A DNA stretch of 64,000 nucleotides, taken from NCBI RefSeq assembly GCF_022965805.1, contig NW_027331386.1:62001-126000 (forward strand). The letters run 5' to 3'. A program made the position numbers and the translations under genes. The notes under the pieces were generated by a model that saw only the letters and a program-made list of their open reading frames with translations, had not been told where the DNA came from and did not search any database. Below are positions 24,601-36,173 of this stretch, piece after piece (the first letter of the stretch is position 1; each line of letters begins with the position of its first letter). The DNA is from Primulina eburnea. Lineage: Eukaryota > Streptophyta > Magnoliopsida > Lamiales > Gesneriaceae.

Positions 24601-27600
24601 AGAACAAATCCGCAATGTTTGAAGCATCATCGGTTTTATGACAAGCTATAAAATGTGCCATCTTAGAGAATCTATCCACAACAACAAAAATAGAATCCCT
24701 CCCCTTCTTAGTCCTAGGCAACCCCAAAATAAAGTCCATAGAAATGTCAATCCAAGTTCTATTTAAGAATAGCACGCAAAAGTGTTCCCAAAGTTCTATT
24801 GACAACTTCAGTTTGTCCATCCGTTTGAGGATGACAAGTAGTAGAAAACAACAATTTTGTGCCAAGTTTAGCCCATAAAGTCTTCCAAAAGTAACTCAAG
24901 AATTTAACATCGCGACCAGAAACAATAGTCCTAGGCATGCCATGCAACCTAACGACTTCTCTAAAGAACAAATCCGCAATGTTTGAAGCATCATCGGTTT
25001 TATGACAAGCTATAAAATGTGCCATCTTAGAGAATCTATCCACAACAACAAAAATAGAATCCCTCCCCTTCTTAGTCCTAGGCAACCCCAAAATAAAGTC
25101 CATAGAAATGTCAATCCAAGTTCTATTTAAGAATAGCACGCAAAAGTGTTCCCAAAGTTCTATTGACAACTTCAGTTTGTCCATCCGTTTGAGGATGACA
25201 AGTAGTAGAAAACAACAATTTTGTGCCAAGTTTAGCCCATAAAGTCTTCCAAAAGTAACTCAAGAATTTAACATCGCGACCAGAAACAATAGTCCTAGGC
25301 ATGCCATGCAACCTAACGACTTCTCTAAAGAACAAATCCGCAATGTTTGAAGCATCATCGGTTTTATGACAAGCTATAAAATGTGCCATCTTAGAGAATC
25401 TATCCACAACAACAAAAATAGAATCCCTCCCCTTCTTAGTCCTAGGCAACCCCAAAATAAAGTCCATAGAAATGTCAATCCAAGTTCTATTTAAGAATAG
25501 CACGCAAAAGTGTTCCCAAAGTTCTATTGACAACTTCAGTTTGTCCATCCGTTTGAGGATGACAAGTAGTAGAAAACAACAATTTTGTGCCAAGTTTAGC
25601 CCATAAAGTCTTCCAAAAGTAACTCAAGAATTTAACATCGCGACCAGAAACAATAGTCCTAGGCATGCCATGCAACCTAACGACTTCTCTAAAGAACAAA
25701 TCCGCAATGTTTGAAGCATCATCGGTTTTATGACAAGCTATAAAATGTGCCATCTTAGAGAATCTATCCACAACAACAAAAATAGAATCCCTCCCCTTCT
25801 TAGTCCTAGGCAACCCCAAAATAAAGTCCATAGAAATGTCAATCCAAGTTCTATTTAAGAATAGCACGCAAAAGTGTTCCCAAAGTTCTATTGACAACTT
25901 CAGTTTGTCCATCCGTTTGAGGATGACAAGTAGTAGAAAACAACAATTTTGTGCCAAGTTTAGCCCATAAAGTCTTCCAAAAGTAACTCAAGAATTTAAC
26001 ATCGCGACCAGAAACAATAGTCCTAGGCATGCCATGCAACCTAACGACTTCTCTAAAGAACAAATCCGCAATGTTTGAAGCATCATCGGTTTTATGACAA
26101 GCTATAAAATGTGCCATCTTAGAGAATCTATCCACAACAACAAAAATAGAATCCCTCCCCTTCTTAGTCCTAGGCAATCCCAAAATAAAGTCCATAGAAA
26201 TGTCAATCCAAGTTCTATTTAAGAATAGCACGCAAAAGTGTTCCCAAAGTTCTATTGACAACTTCAGTTTGTCCATCCGTTTGAGGATGACAAGTAGTAG
26301 AAAACAACAATTTTGTGCCAAGTTTAGCCCATAAAGTCTTCCGAAAGTAACTCAAGAATTTAACATCGCGACCAGAAACAATAGTCCTAGGCATGCCATG
26401 CAACCTAACGACTTCTCTAAAGAACAAATCCGCAATGTTTGAAGCATCATCGGTTTTATGACAAGCTATAAAATGTGCCATCTTAGAGAATCTATCCACA
26501 ACAACAAAAATAGAATCCCTCCCCTTCTTAGTCCTAGGCAACCCCAAAATAAAGTCCATAGAAATGTCAATCCAAGTTCTATTTAAGAATAGCACGCAAA
26601 AGTGTTCCCAAAGTTCTATTGACAACTTCAGTTTGTCCATCCGTTTGAGGATGACAAGTAGTAGAAAACAACAATTTTGTGCCAAGTTTAGCCCATAAAG
26701 TCTTCCGAAAGTAACTCAAGAATTTAACATCGCGACCAGAAACAATAGTCCTAGGCATGCCATGCAACCTAACGACTTCTCTAAAGAACAAATCCGCAAT
26801 GTTTGAAGCATCATCGGTTTTATGACAAGCTATAAAATGTGCCATCTTAGAGAATCTATCCACAACAACAAAAATAGAATCCCTCCCCTTCTTAGTCCTA
26901 GGCAACCCCAAAATAAAGTCCATAGAAATGTCAATCCAAGTTCTATTTAAGAATAGCACGCAAAAGTGTTCCCAAAGTTCTATTGACAACTTCAGTTTGT
27001 CCATCCGTTTGAGGATGACAAGTAGTAGAAAACAACAATTTTGTGCCAAGTTTAGCCCATAAAGTCTTCCAAAGTAACTCAAGAATTTAACATCGCGACC
27101 AGAAACAATAGTCCTAGGCATGCCATGCAACCTAACGACTTCTCTAAAGAACAAATCCGCAATGTTTGAAGCATCATCGGTTTTATGACAAGCTATAAAA
27201 TGTGCCATCTTAGAGAATCTATCCACAACAACAAAAATAGAATCCCTCCCCTTCTTAGTCCTAGGCAACCCCAAAATAAAGTCCATACAAATGTCAATCC
27301 AAGTTCTATTTAAGAATAGCACGCAAAAGTGTTCCCAAAGTTATTGACAACTTCAGTTTGTCCATCCGTTTGAGGATGACAAGTAGTAGAAAACAACAAT
27401 TTTGTGCCAAGTTTAGCCCATAAAGTCTTCCAAAAGTAACTCAAGAATTTAACATCGCGACCAGAAACAATAGTCCTAGGCATGCCATGCAACCTAACGA
27501 CTTCTCTAAAGAACAAATCCGCAATGTTTGAAGCATCATCGGTTTTATGACAAGCTATAAAATGTGCCATCTTAGAGAATCTATCCACAACAACAAAAAT

Positions 27601-29233
27601 AGAATCCCTCCCCTTCTTAGTCCTAGGCAACCCCAAAATAAAGTCCATAGAAATGTCAATCCAAGTTCTATTTAAGAATAGCACGCAAAAGTGTTCCCAA
27701 AGTTCTATTGACAACTTCAGTTTGTCCATCCGTTTGAGGATGACAAGTAGTAGAAAACAACAATTTTGTGCCAAGTTTAGCCCATAAAGTCTTCCAAAAG
27801 TAACTCAAGAATTTAACATCGCGACCAGAAACAATAGTCCTAGGCATGCCATGCAACCTAACGACTTCTCTAAAGAACAAATCCGCAATGTTTGAAGCAT
27901 CATCGGTTTTATGACAAGCTATAAAATGTGCCATCTTAGAGAATCTATCCACAACAACAAAAATAGAATCCCTCCCCTTCTTAGTCCTAGGCAACCCCAA
28001 AATAAAGTCCAGTACAAATGTCAATCCAAGTTCTATTTAAGAATAGCACGCAAAAGTGTTCCCAAAGTTATTGAGAACTTCAGTTTGTCCATCCGTTTGA
28101 GGATGACAAGTAGTAGAAAACAACAATTTTGTGCCAAGTTTAGCCCATAAAGTCTTCCAAAAGTAACTCAAGAATTTAACATCGCGACCAGAAACAATAG
28201 TCCTAGGCATGCCATGCAACCTAACGACTTATCTAAAGAACAAATCCGCAATGTTGGAAGCATCATCGGTTTTATGACAAGCTATAAAATGTGCCATCTT
28301 AGAGAATCTATCCACAACAACAAAAATAGAATCCCTCCCCTTCTTAGTCCTAGGCAACCCCAAAATAAAGTCCATAGAAATGTCAATCCAAGTTCTATTT
28401 AAGAATAGCACGCAAAAGTGTTCCCAAAGTTCTATTGACAACTTCAGTTTGTCCATCCGTTTGAGGATGACAAGTAGTAGAAAACAACAATTTTGTGCCA
28501 AGTTTAGCCCATAAAGTCTTCCCAAAGTAACTCAAGAATTTAACATCGCGACCAGAAACAATAGTCCTAGGCATGCCATGCAACCTAGCGACTTCTCTAA
28601 AGAACAAATCCGCAATGTTTGAAGCATCATCGGTTTTATGACAAGCTATAAAATGTGCCATCTTAGAGAATCTATCCACAACAACAAAAATAGAATCCCT
28701 CCCCTTCTTAGTCCAAGGCAACCCCAAAATAAAGTCCATAGAAATGTCAATCCAAGTTCTATTTAAGAATAGCACGCAAAAGTGTTCCCAAAGTTCTATT
28801 GACAACTTCAGTTTGTCCATCCGTTTGAGGATGACAAGTAGTAGAAAACAACAATTTTGTGCCAAGTTTAGCCCATAAAGTCTTCCAAAAGTAACTCAAG
28901 AATTTAACATCGCGACCAGAAACAATAGTCCTAGGCATGCCATGCAACCTAACGACTTCTCTAAAGAACAAATCCGCAATGTTTGAAGCATCATCGGTTT
29001 TATGACAAGGTATAAAATGTGCCATCTTAGTGAATCTATCCACAACAACAAAAATAGAATCCCTCCCCTTCTTAGTCCTAGGCAACCCCAAAACAAAATC
29101 CATAGAAATGTCAATCCAAGTTCTATTTAATAATAGCACGCAAAAGTGTTCCCAAAGTTCTATTGACAACTTCAGTTTGTCCATCCGTTTGAGGATGACA
29201 AGTAGAAGAAAACAACAATTTTGTGGCAAGTTT
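21634..29233 (-). repeat. Integrase-derived satellite, homogeneous block 1
   Basis: About 21 monomers. ORF starts recur exactly 364 bp apart (22576, 22940, 23304, 23668), and four successive units (22940-24394) encode the same 156-aa reading. In that reading about 34 residues are out-of-frame sequence of the preceding unit and about 121 are true integrase frame. Variants cluster near the right end (27.0-29.2 kb): a 363-bp unit at 27067, a two-base deletion at 27342, 'ccagtacaaatg' at 28010 and a ttatct / ttggaag unit at 28228. The block ends at the family A LTR at 29234. Confidence 0.96.
22576..22939 (-). repeat. Representative 364-bp satellite monomer
   Basis: One repeat period. In integrase frame it covers the core from TWIDISMDF (first catalytic Asp) through IVSGRDVKF (Gly at the second catalytic Asp) and TDGQTE (catalytic Glu) to LLRAILK followed by TAG. 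The zinc-binding HHCC region and the C-terminal domain of integrase are absent. 364 is 3n+1, so adjacent monomers are in different frames. Confidence 0.95.
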
Positions 29234-29285
29234 TGTAGTATCCCGATGCCTAATTTGAGTTAATTATTGGATTAATTGTATTTCG

Positions 29286-29550
29286 GTGGGATCGGAAGGA
29301 CCGAACCGGGTTCGGATCGTCCGAAGTTGGTTCGGATCGTCCGAAGTGGGTTCGGATCGTCCGTTCTGTTCGGAGTCAGACGAGTCATGTCATGTCAGAG
29401 TTCGGATCGTCCGATCAGGGTTCGGATCGTCCGAAGACAGGTGGCTGGACACGTGGAAGACATGCAATGTTCGGATCGTCCGAAGTGGATCGGATCGTCC
29501 GAAGTGTACCGGATCGGAGCGTCCGAAGTGGATCGGATCGTCCGATCGTT
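29286..29550 (+). promoter_or_regulatory. CpG palindromic motif cluster, plus-strand LTR A piece
   Basis: About ten copies of (T)TCGGATCGTCCGAAG-type motifs, the same inverted repeat as in 5344-5606, ending a few bases before the TATA box at 29554. Conservation of the motif between diverged LTR copies, while spacers differ, argues for function. Confidence 0.68.
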
Positions 29551-29553
29551 GTC

Positions 29554-29561
29554 TATAAATA
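29554..29561 (+). promoter_or_regulatory. TATA box, plus-strand LTR A piece
   Basis: TATAAATA followed by 'gaagcgcgaggcttc', matching the box and downstream sequence of the family A element. Confidence 0.7.
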
Positions 29562-30200
29562 GAAGCGCGAGGCTTCACTTTTCACTCGCCAATTCCGAGA
29601 GTTCCAGAGCGTTTTAGTCGTTTCTGATGGTTTCTAGTCTTTTCCGAGGTTCGGGCACTAGCGGGGAGCTACTGGTTTTGTAGCGGAGCTGTGCTCTAGT
29701 TGGGGCTAGCGCATCAGTGGCTGACTACGGACGCAGGTATAGTTCTGGGTTTCTTTTGAGATTTGGGAGTATCTATTAGTCTAGTTAAGGCTTTTAGATG
29801 TGGTTAGTGATATGGTATCACTTGATTGTAGGCTTGATTCTAGGCTGATTGCTAGGATCTACTGGTTTGAGGTACGAAAGTACTATCCGAGATAGCAGGA
29901 TTGAGTATGCTTTACTATGTGTTGCATGTTTATATGTGCATTATTATCTGTCATATGATGCATGGTTTATTATGCGGCATTTGCATAATCATGTTGAGCC
30001 TGATTATCTTTGAGATAGCCTGTTGAGAGGGTGCTCAGCCCTCGTTTGTTGTGGATGGTTGGACCCCGTTGGCCGACGGTGGTCAGGTCACCGGTATATC
30101 CACAGGTTTATTTTGGTATGGGAGCCACCTCCTGGTGCGACGGCGCAGAGTGCTACATACCTTGACGTCATTTACCTGAGCAGTATTCGATATACCCAGA

Positions 30201-33200
30201 AGTTGTTCCCAAAGTTCTATTGACAAATTCAGTTTGTCCATCATTTGAGGGATGACAAGTTGTTTAGGAAAAAAACAATTTTGTGCCAAATTTAGCCCAT
30301 AAAGTCTTCCAAAAGTAACTCCAAGAATTTAAACATCGCGACCAGAAACAATAGTCCTAGGCATGCCATGCAACCTAACGACTTATCTAAAGAACAAATC
30401 CGCAATGTTTGAAGCATCATCGGTTTTATGACAAGCTATAAAATGTGCATCTTAGAGAATCTATCCACAACAACAAAAATAGAATCCCTCCCCTTCTTAG
30501 TCCTAGGCAACCCCAAAATAAAGTCCATAGAAATGTCAATCCAAGTTCTATTTAAGAATAGCACGCAAAAGTGTTCCCAAAGTTCTATTGACAACTTCAG
30601 TTTGTCCATCCGTTTGAGGATGACAAGTAGTAGAAAACAACAATTTTGTGCCAAGTTTAGCCCATAAAGTCTTCCAAAAGTAACTCAAGAATTTAACATC
30701 GCGACCAGAAACAATAGTCCTAGGCATGCCATGCAACCTAACGACTTCTCTAAAGAACAAATCCGCAATGTTTGAAGCATCATCGGTTTTATGACAAGCT
30801 ATAAAATGTGCCATCTTAGAGATCTATCCACAACAACAAAAATAGAATCCCTCCCCTTCTTAGTCCTAGGCAACCCCAAAATAAAGTCCATACAAATGTC
30901 AATCCAAGTTCTATTTAAGAATAGCACGCAAAAGTGTTCCCAAAGTTCTATTGACAACTTCAGTTTGTCCATCCGTTTGAGGATGACAAGTAGTAGAAAA
31001 CAACAATTTTGTGCCAAGTTTAGCCCATAAAGTCTTCCAAAAGTAACTCAAGAATTTAACATCGCGACCAGAAACAATAGTCCTAGGCATGCCATGCAAC
31101 CTAACGACTTCTCTAAAGAACAAATCCGCAATGTTTGAAGCATCATCGGTTTTATGACAAGCTATAAAATGTGCCATCTTAGAGAATCTATCCACAACAA
31201 CAAAAATAGAATCCCTCCCCTTCTTAGTCCTAGGCAACCCCAAAATAAAGTCCATAGAAATGTCAATCCAAGTTCTATTTAAGAATAGCACGCAAAAGTG
31301 TTCCCAAAGTTCTATTGACAACTTCAGTTTGTCCATCCGTTTGAGGATGACAAGTAGTAGAAAACAACAATTTTGTGCCAAGTTTAGCCCATAAAGTCTT
31401 CCAAAGTAACTCAAGAATTTAACATCGCGACCAGAAACAATAGTCCTAGGCATGCCATGCAACCTAGCGACTTCTCTAAAGAACAAATCCGCAATGTTTG
31501 AAGCATCATCGGTTTTATGACAAGCTATAAAATGTGCCATCTTAGAGAATCTATCCACAACAACAAAAATAGAATCCCTCCCCTTCTTAGTCCTAGGCAA
31601 CCCCAAAATAAAGTCCATAGAAATGTCAATCCAAGTTCTATTTAAGAATAGCACGCAAAAGTGTTCCCAAAGTTCTATTGACAACTTCAGTTTGTCCATC
31701 CGTTTGAGGATGACAAGTAGTAGAAAACAACAATTTTGTGCCAAGTTTAGCCCATAAAGTCTTCCAAAAGTAACTCAAGAATTTAACATCGCGACCAGAA
31801 ACAATAGTCCTAGGCATGCCATGCAACCTAACGACTTCTCTAAAGAACAAATCCGCAATGTTTGAAGCATCATCGGTTTTATGACAAGGCTATAAAATGT
31901 GCCATCTTAGTGAATCTATCCACAACAACAAAAATAGAATCCCTCCCCTTCTTAGTCCTAGGCAACCCCAAAATAAAGTCCATAGAAATGTCAATCCAAG
32001 TTCTATTTAAGAATAGCACGCAAAAGTGTTCCCAAAGTTCTATTGACAACTTCAGTTTGTCCATCCGTTTGAGGATGACAAGTAGTAGAAAACAACAATT
32101 TTGTGGCAAGTTTAGCCCATAAAGTCTTCCAAAAGTAACTCAAGAATTTAACATCGCGACCAGAAACAATAGTCCTAGGCATGCCATGCAACCTAACGAC
32201 TTCTCTAAAGAACAAATCCGCAATGTTTGAAGCATCATCGGTTTTATGACAAGCTATAAAATGTGCCATCTTAGAGAATCTATCCACAACAACAAAAATA
32301 GAATCCCTCCCCTTCTTAGTCCTAGGCAATCCCAAAATAAAGTCCATAGAAATGTCAATCCAAGTTCTATTTAAGAATAGCACGCAAAAGTGTTCCCAAA
32401 GTTCTATTGACAACTTCAGTTTGTCCATCCGTTTGAGGATGACAAGTAGTAGAAAACAACAATTTTGTGCCAAGTTTAGCCCATAAAGTCTTCCGAAAGT
32501 AACTCAAGAATTTAACATCGCGACCAGAAACAATAGTCCTAGGCATGCGATGCAACCTAACGACTTCTCTAAAGAACAAATCCGCAATGTTTGAAGCATC
32601 ATCGGTTTTATGACAAGCTATAAAATGTGTCATCTTAGAGAATCTATCCACAACAACAAAAATAGAATCCCTCCCCTTCTTAGTCCTAGGCAATCCCAAA
32701 ATAAAGTCCATAGAAATGTCAATCCAAGTTCTATTTAAGAATAGCACGCAAAAGTGTTCCCAAAGTTCTATTGACAACTTCAGTTTGTCCATCCGTTTGA
32801 GGATGACAAGTAGTAGAAAACAACAATTTTGTGCCAAGTTTAGCCCATAAAGTCTTCCAAAAGTAACTCAAGAATTTAACATCGCGACCAGAAACAATAG
32901 TCCTAGGCATGCCATGCAACCTAACGACTTCTCTAAAGAACAAATCCGCAATGTTTGAAGCATCATCGGTTTTATGACAAGCTATAAAATGTGCCATCTT
33001 AGAGAATCTATCCACAACAACAAAAATAGAATCCCTCCCCTTCTTAGTCCTAGGCAACCCCAAAATAAAGTCCATAGAAATGTCAATCCAAGTTCTATTT
33101 AAGAATAGCACGCAAAAGTGTTCCCAAAGTTCTATTGACAACTTCAGTTTGTCCATCCGTTTGAGGATGACAAGTAGTAGAAAACAACAATTTTGTGCCA

Positions 33201-35378
33201 AGTTTAGCCCATAAAGTCTTCCAAAGTAACTCAAGAATTTAACATCGCGACCAGAAACAATAGTCCTAGGCATGCCATGCAACCTAACGACTTCTCTAAA
33301 GAACAAATCCGCAATGTTTGAAGCATCATCGGTTTTATGACAAGCTATAAAATGTGCCATCTTAGAGAATCTATCCACAACAACAAAAATAGAATCCCTC
33401 CCCTTCTTAGTCCTAGGCAACCCCAAAATAAAGTCCATAGAAATGTCAATCCAAGTTCTATTTAAGAATAGCACGCAAAAGTGTTCCCAAAGTTATTGAC
33501 AACTTCAGTTTGTCCATCCGTTTGAGGATGACAAGTAGTAGAAAACAACAATTTTGTGCCAAGTTTAGCCCATAAAGTCTTCCAAAAGTAACTCAAGAAT
33601 TTAACATCGCGACCAGAAACAATAGTCCTAGGCATGCCATGCAACCTAACGACTTCTCTAAAGAACAAATCCGCAATGTTTGAAGCATCATCGGTTTTAT
33701 GACAAGCTATAAAATGTGCCATCTTAGAGAATCTATCCACAACAACAAAAATAGAATCCCTCCCCTTCTTAGTCCTAGGCAACCCCAAAATAAAGTCCAT
33801 AGAAATGTCAATCCAAGTTCTATTTAAGAATAGCACGCAAAAGTGTTCCCAAAGTTCTATTGACAACTTCAGTTTGTCCATCCGTTTGAGGATGACAAGT
33901 AGTAGAAAACAACAATTTTGTGCCAAGTTTAGCCCATAAAGTCTTCCAAAGTAACTCAAGAATTTAACATCGCGACCAGAAACAATAGTCCTAGGCATGC
34001 CATGCAACCTAGCGACTTCTCTAAAGAACAAATCCGCAATGTTTGAAGCATCATCGGTTTTATGACAAGCTATAAAATGTGCCATCTTAGAGAATCTATC
34101 CACAACAACAAAAATAGAATCCCTCCCCTTCTTAGTCCTAGGCAACCCCAAAATAAAGTCCATAGAAATGTCAATCCAAGTTCTATTTAAGAATAGCACG
34201 CAAAAGTGTTCCCAAAGTTCTATTGACAACTTCAGTTTGTCCATCCGTTTGAGGATGACAAGTAGTAGAAAACAACAATTTTGTGGCCAAGTTTAGCCCA
34301 TAAAGTCTTCCAAAAGTAACTCAAGAATTTAACATCGCGACCAGAAACAATAGTCCTAGGCATGCCATGCAACCTAACGACTTCTCTAAAGAACAAATCC
34401 GCAATGTTTGAAGCATCATCGGTTTTATGACAAGCTATAAAATGTGCCATCTTAGAGAATCTATCCACAACAACAAAAATAGAATCCCTCCCCTTCTTAG
34501 TCCTAGGCAACCCCAAAATAAAGTCCATAGAAATGTCAATCCAAGTTCTATTTAAGAATAGCACGCAAAAGTGTTCCCAAAGTTCTATTGACAACTTCAG
34601 TTTGTCCATCCGTTTGAGGATGACAAGTAGTAGAAAACAACAATTTTGTGCCAAGTTTAGCCCATAAAGTCTTCCAAAAGTAACTCAAGAATTTAACATC
34701 GCGACCAGAAACAATAGTCCTAGGCATGCCATGCAACCTAACGACTTCTCTAAAGAACAAATCCGCAATGTTTGAAGCATCATCGGTTTTATGACAAGCT
34801 ATAAAATGTGCCATCTTAGAGAATCTATCCACAACAACAAAAATAGAATCCCTCCCCTTCTTAGTCCTAGGCAACCCCAAAATAAAGTCCATAGAAATGT
34901 CAATCCAAGTTCTATTTAAGAATAGCACGCAAAAGTGTTCCCAAAGTTCTATTGACAACTTCAGTTTGTCCATCCGTTTGAGGATGACAAGTAGTAGAAA
35001 ACAACAATTTTGTGCCAAGTTTAGCCCATAAAGTCTTCCAAAAGTAACTCAAGAATTTAACATCGCGACCAGAAACAATAGTCCTAGGCATGCCATGCAA
35101 CCTAACGACTTCTCTAAAGAACAAATCCGCAATGTTTGAAGCATCATCGGTTTTATGACAAGCTATAACATGAGGTCCATCTTAGGAGAATCTATCCACA
35201 ACAACAAAATAGATCCCTCCCCTTCTTAGTCCTAGGCAACCACAAAATAAAGTCCATAGAACTGTCAATCCAAGTTCTTTTTCAAGAATATCACGAAAAG
35301 TGTTCCCAAAGTTCTAATGACAACTTCATTTTGTCCCATTTCGTTTGATGAGGATGACAAGTAGTAGAAACAACAATT
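30201..35378 (-). repeat. Integrase-derived satellite, block 2
   Basis: About 14 monomers. The first ~150 bp and the last ~220 bp (35160-35378) are unusually rich in single-base changes and indels; the interior is nearly uniform. 363-bp monomers occur at about 31400, 33222 and 33944. A unit with ccgaaag, gcgatg and tgtcatc variants lies at 32494-32640. A unit with the two-base deletion 'agttattgac' lies at 33493. Confidence 0.95.
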
Positions 35379-36173
35379 ATCGTCCGAAGTGTACCGGATC
35401 GGAGCGTCCGAAGTGGATCGGATCGTCCGATCGTTGTCTATAAATAGAAGCGCGAGGCTTCACTTTTCACTCGCCAATTCCGAGAGTTCCAGAGCGTTTT
35501 AGTCGTTTCTGATGGGTTTCTAGTCTTTTCCCGAGGTTCGGGCACTAGCGGGGAGCTACTGGTTTTGTAGCGGAGCTGTGCTCTAGTTGGGGGCTAGCGG
35601 CATCAGTGGGCTGACTACGGACGCAGGTATAGTTCTGGGTTTCTTTTGAGATTTGGGAGTATCTATTAGTCTAGTTAAGGCTTTTAGATGCGGTTTAGTG
35701 ATATGGTATCACTTGGATTGTAGGCTTGATTCTAGGGCTGATTGCTAGGATCTACTGGTTTGAGGTACGAAAGTACTATCCGAGATAGCAGGATTGAGTA
35801 TGCTTTACTATGTGTTGCATGTTTATATGTTGCATTATTATCTGTCATATGATGCATGGTTTATTATGCGGCATTTGCATAATCATGTTGAGCCTGATTA
35901 TCTTTGAGATAGCCTGTTGAGAGGGTGCTCAGCCCTCGTTTGTTGTGGATGGTTGGACCCCGTTGGCCGACGGAGGTCAGGTCACCGGTATATCCAAGGG
36001 TTTATTTTGGTATGGGAGCCACCTCCTGGTGCGACGGCGCAGAGTGCTACATACCTTGACGTCATTTACCTGAGCAGTATTTCGATATACCCAGATCCTG
36101 GTATCCAGTACATTTTGCATACATGCATGTCATAGTCTTGTATACTCATGCTTTCGGTGCTGAGCTTTTAGCT
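35379..36173 (+). repeat. Family A-type LTR piece, plus orientation, 5' end missing
   Basis: Starts mid-U3 ('atcgtccgaag') directly after satellite and includes two or three CpG motifs, TATAAATA at 35439-35446 and the transcribed part. It reaches further right than 29234-30200, with 'cctggtatcc' and 'gtatactcatgctt' shared with LTR A. Its right boundary is fuzzy, merging into degraded satellite at about 36174. Confidence 0.82.
35439..35446 (+). promoter_or_regulatory. TATA box, second plus-strand LTR A piece
   Basis: TATAAATA with the same flanks as at 29554-29561. Most of the upstream motif cluster is missing from this piece. Confidence 0.65.

Larger units (their letters stand above)
29234..30200 (+). 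repeat. Family A-type LTR piece, plus orientation, 3' end missing
   Basis: Begins TGTAGTATCCCG inside a satellite unit. It has the LTR A layout: about ten TTCGGATCGTCCGAA-type motifs, TATAAATA, 'gcgaggcttca', then transcribed-region homology. It is diverged from 4205-5684, so it is a different copy or subfamily. It stops at about 30200, where imperfect satellite resumes. Compared with 35379-36095 it is nearly identical but lacks many single bases from short homopolymers. Confidence 0.85.

Noticed and set aside
29234..36173. An LTR retrotransposon carrying satellite as cargo between two same-orientation LTRs
   Set aside because: The two LTR pieces have complementary truncations and differ mainly by short indels, neither has a primer site or polypurine tract next to it, and the flanks are ragged. 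A duplicated or mis-assembled single LTR is simpler.
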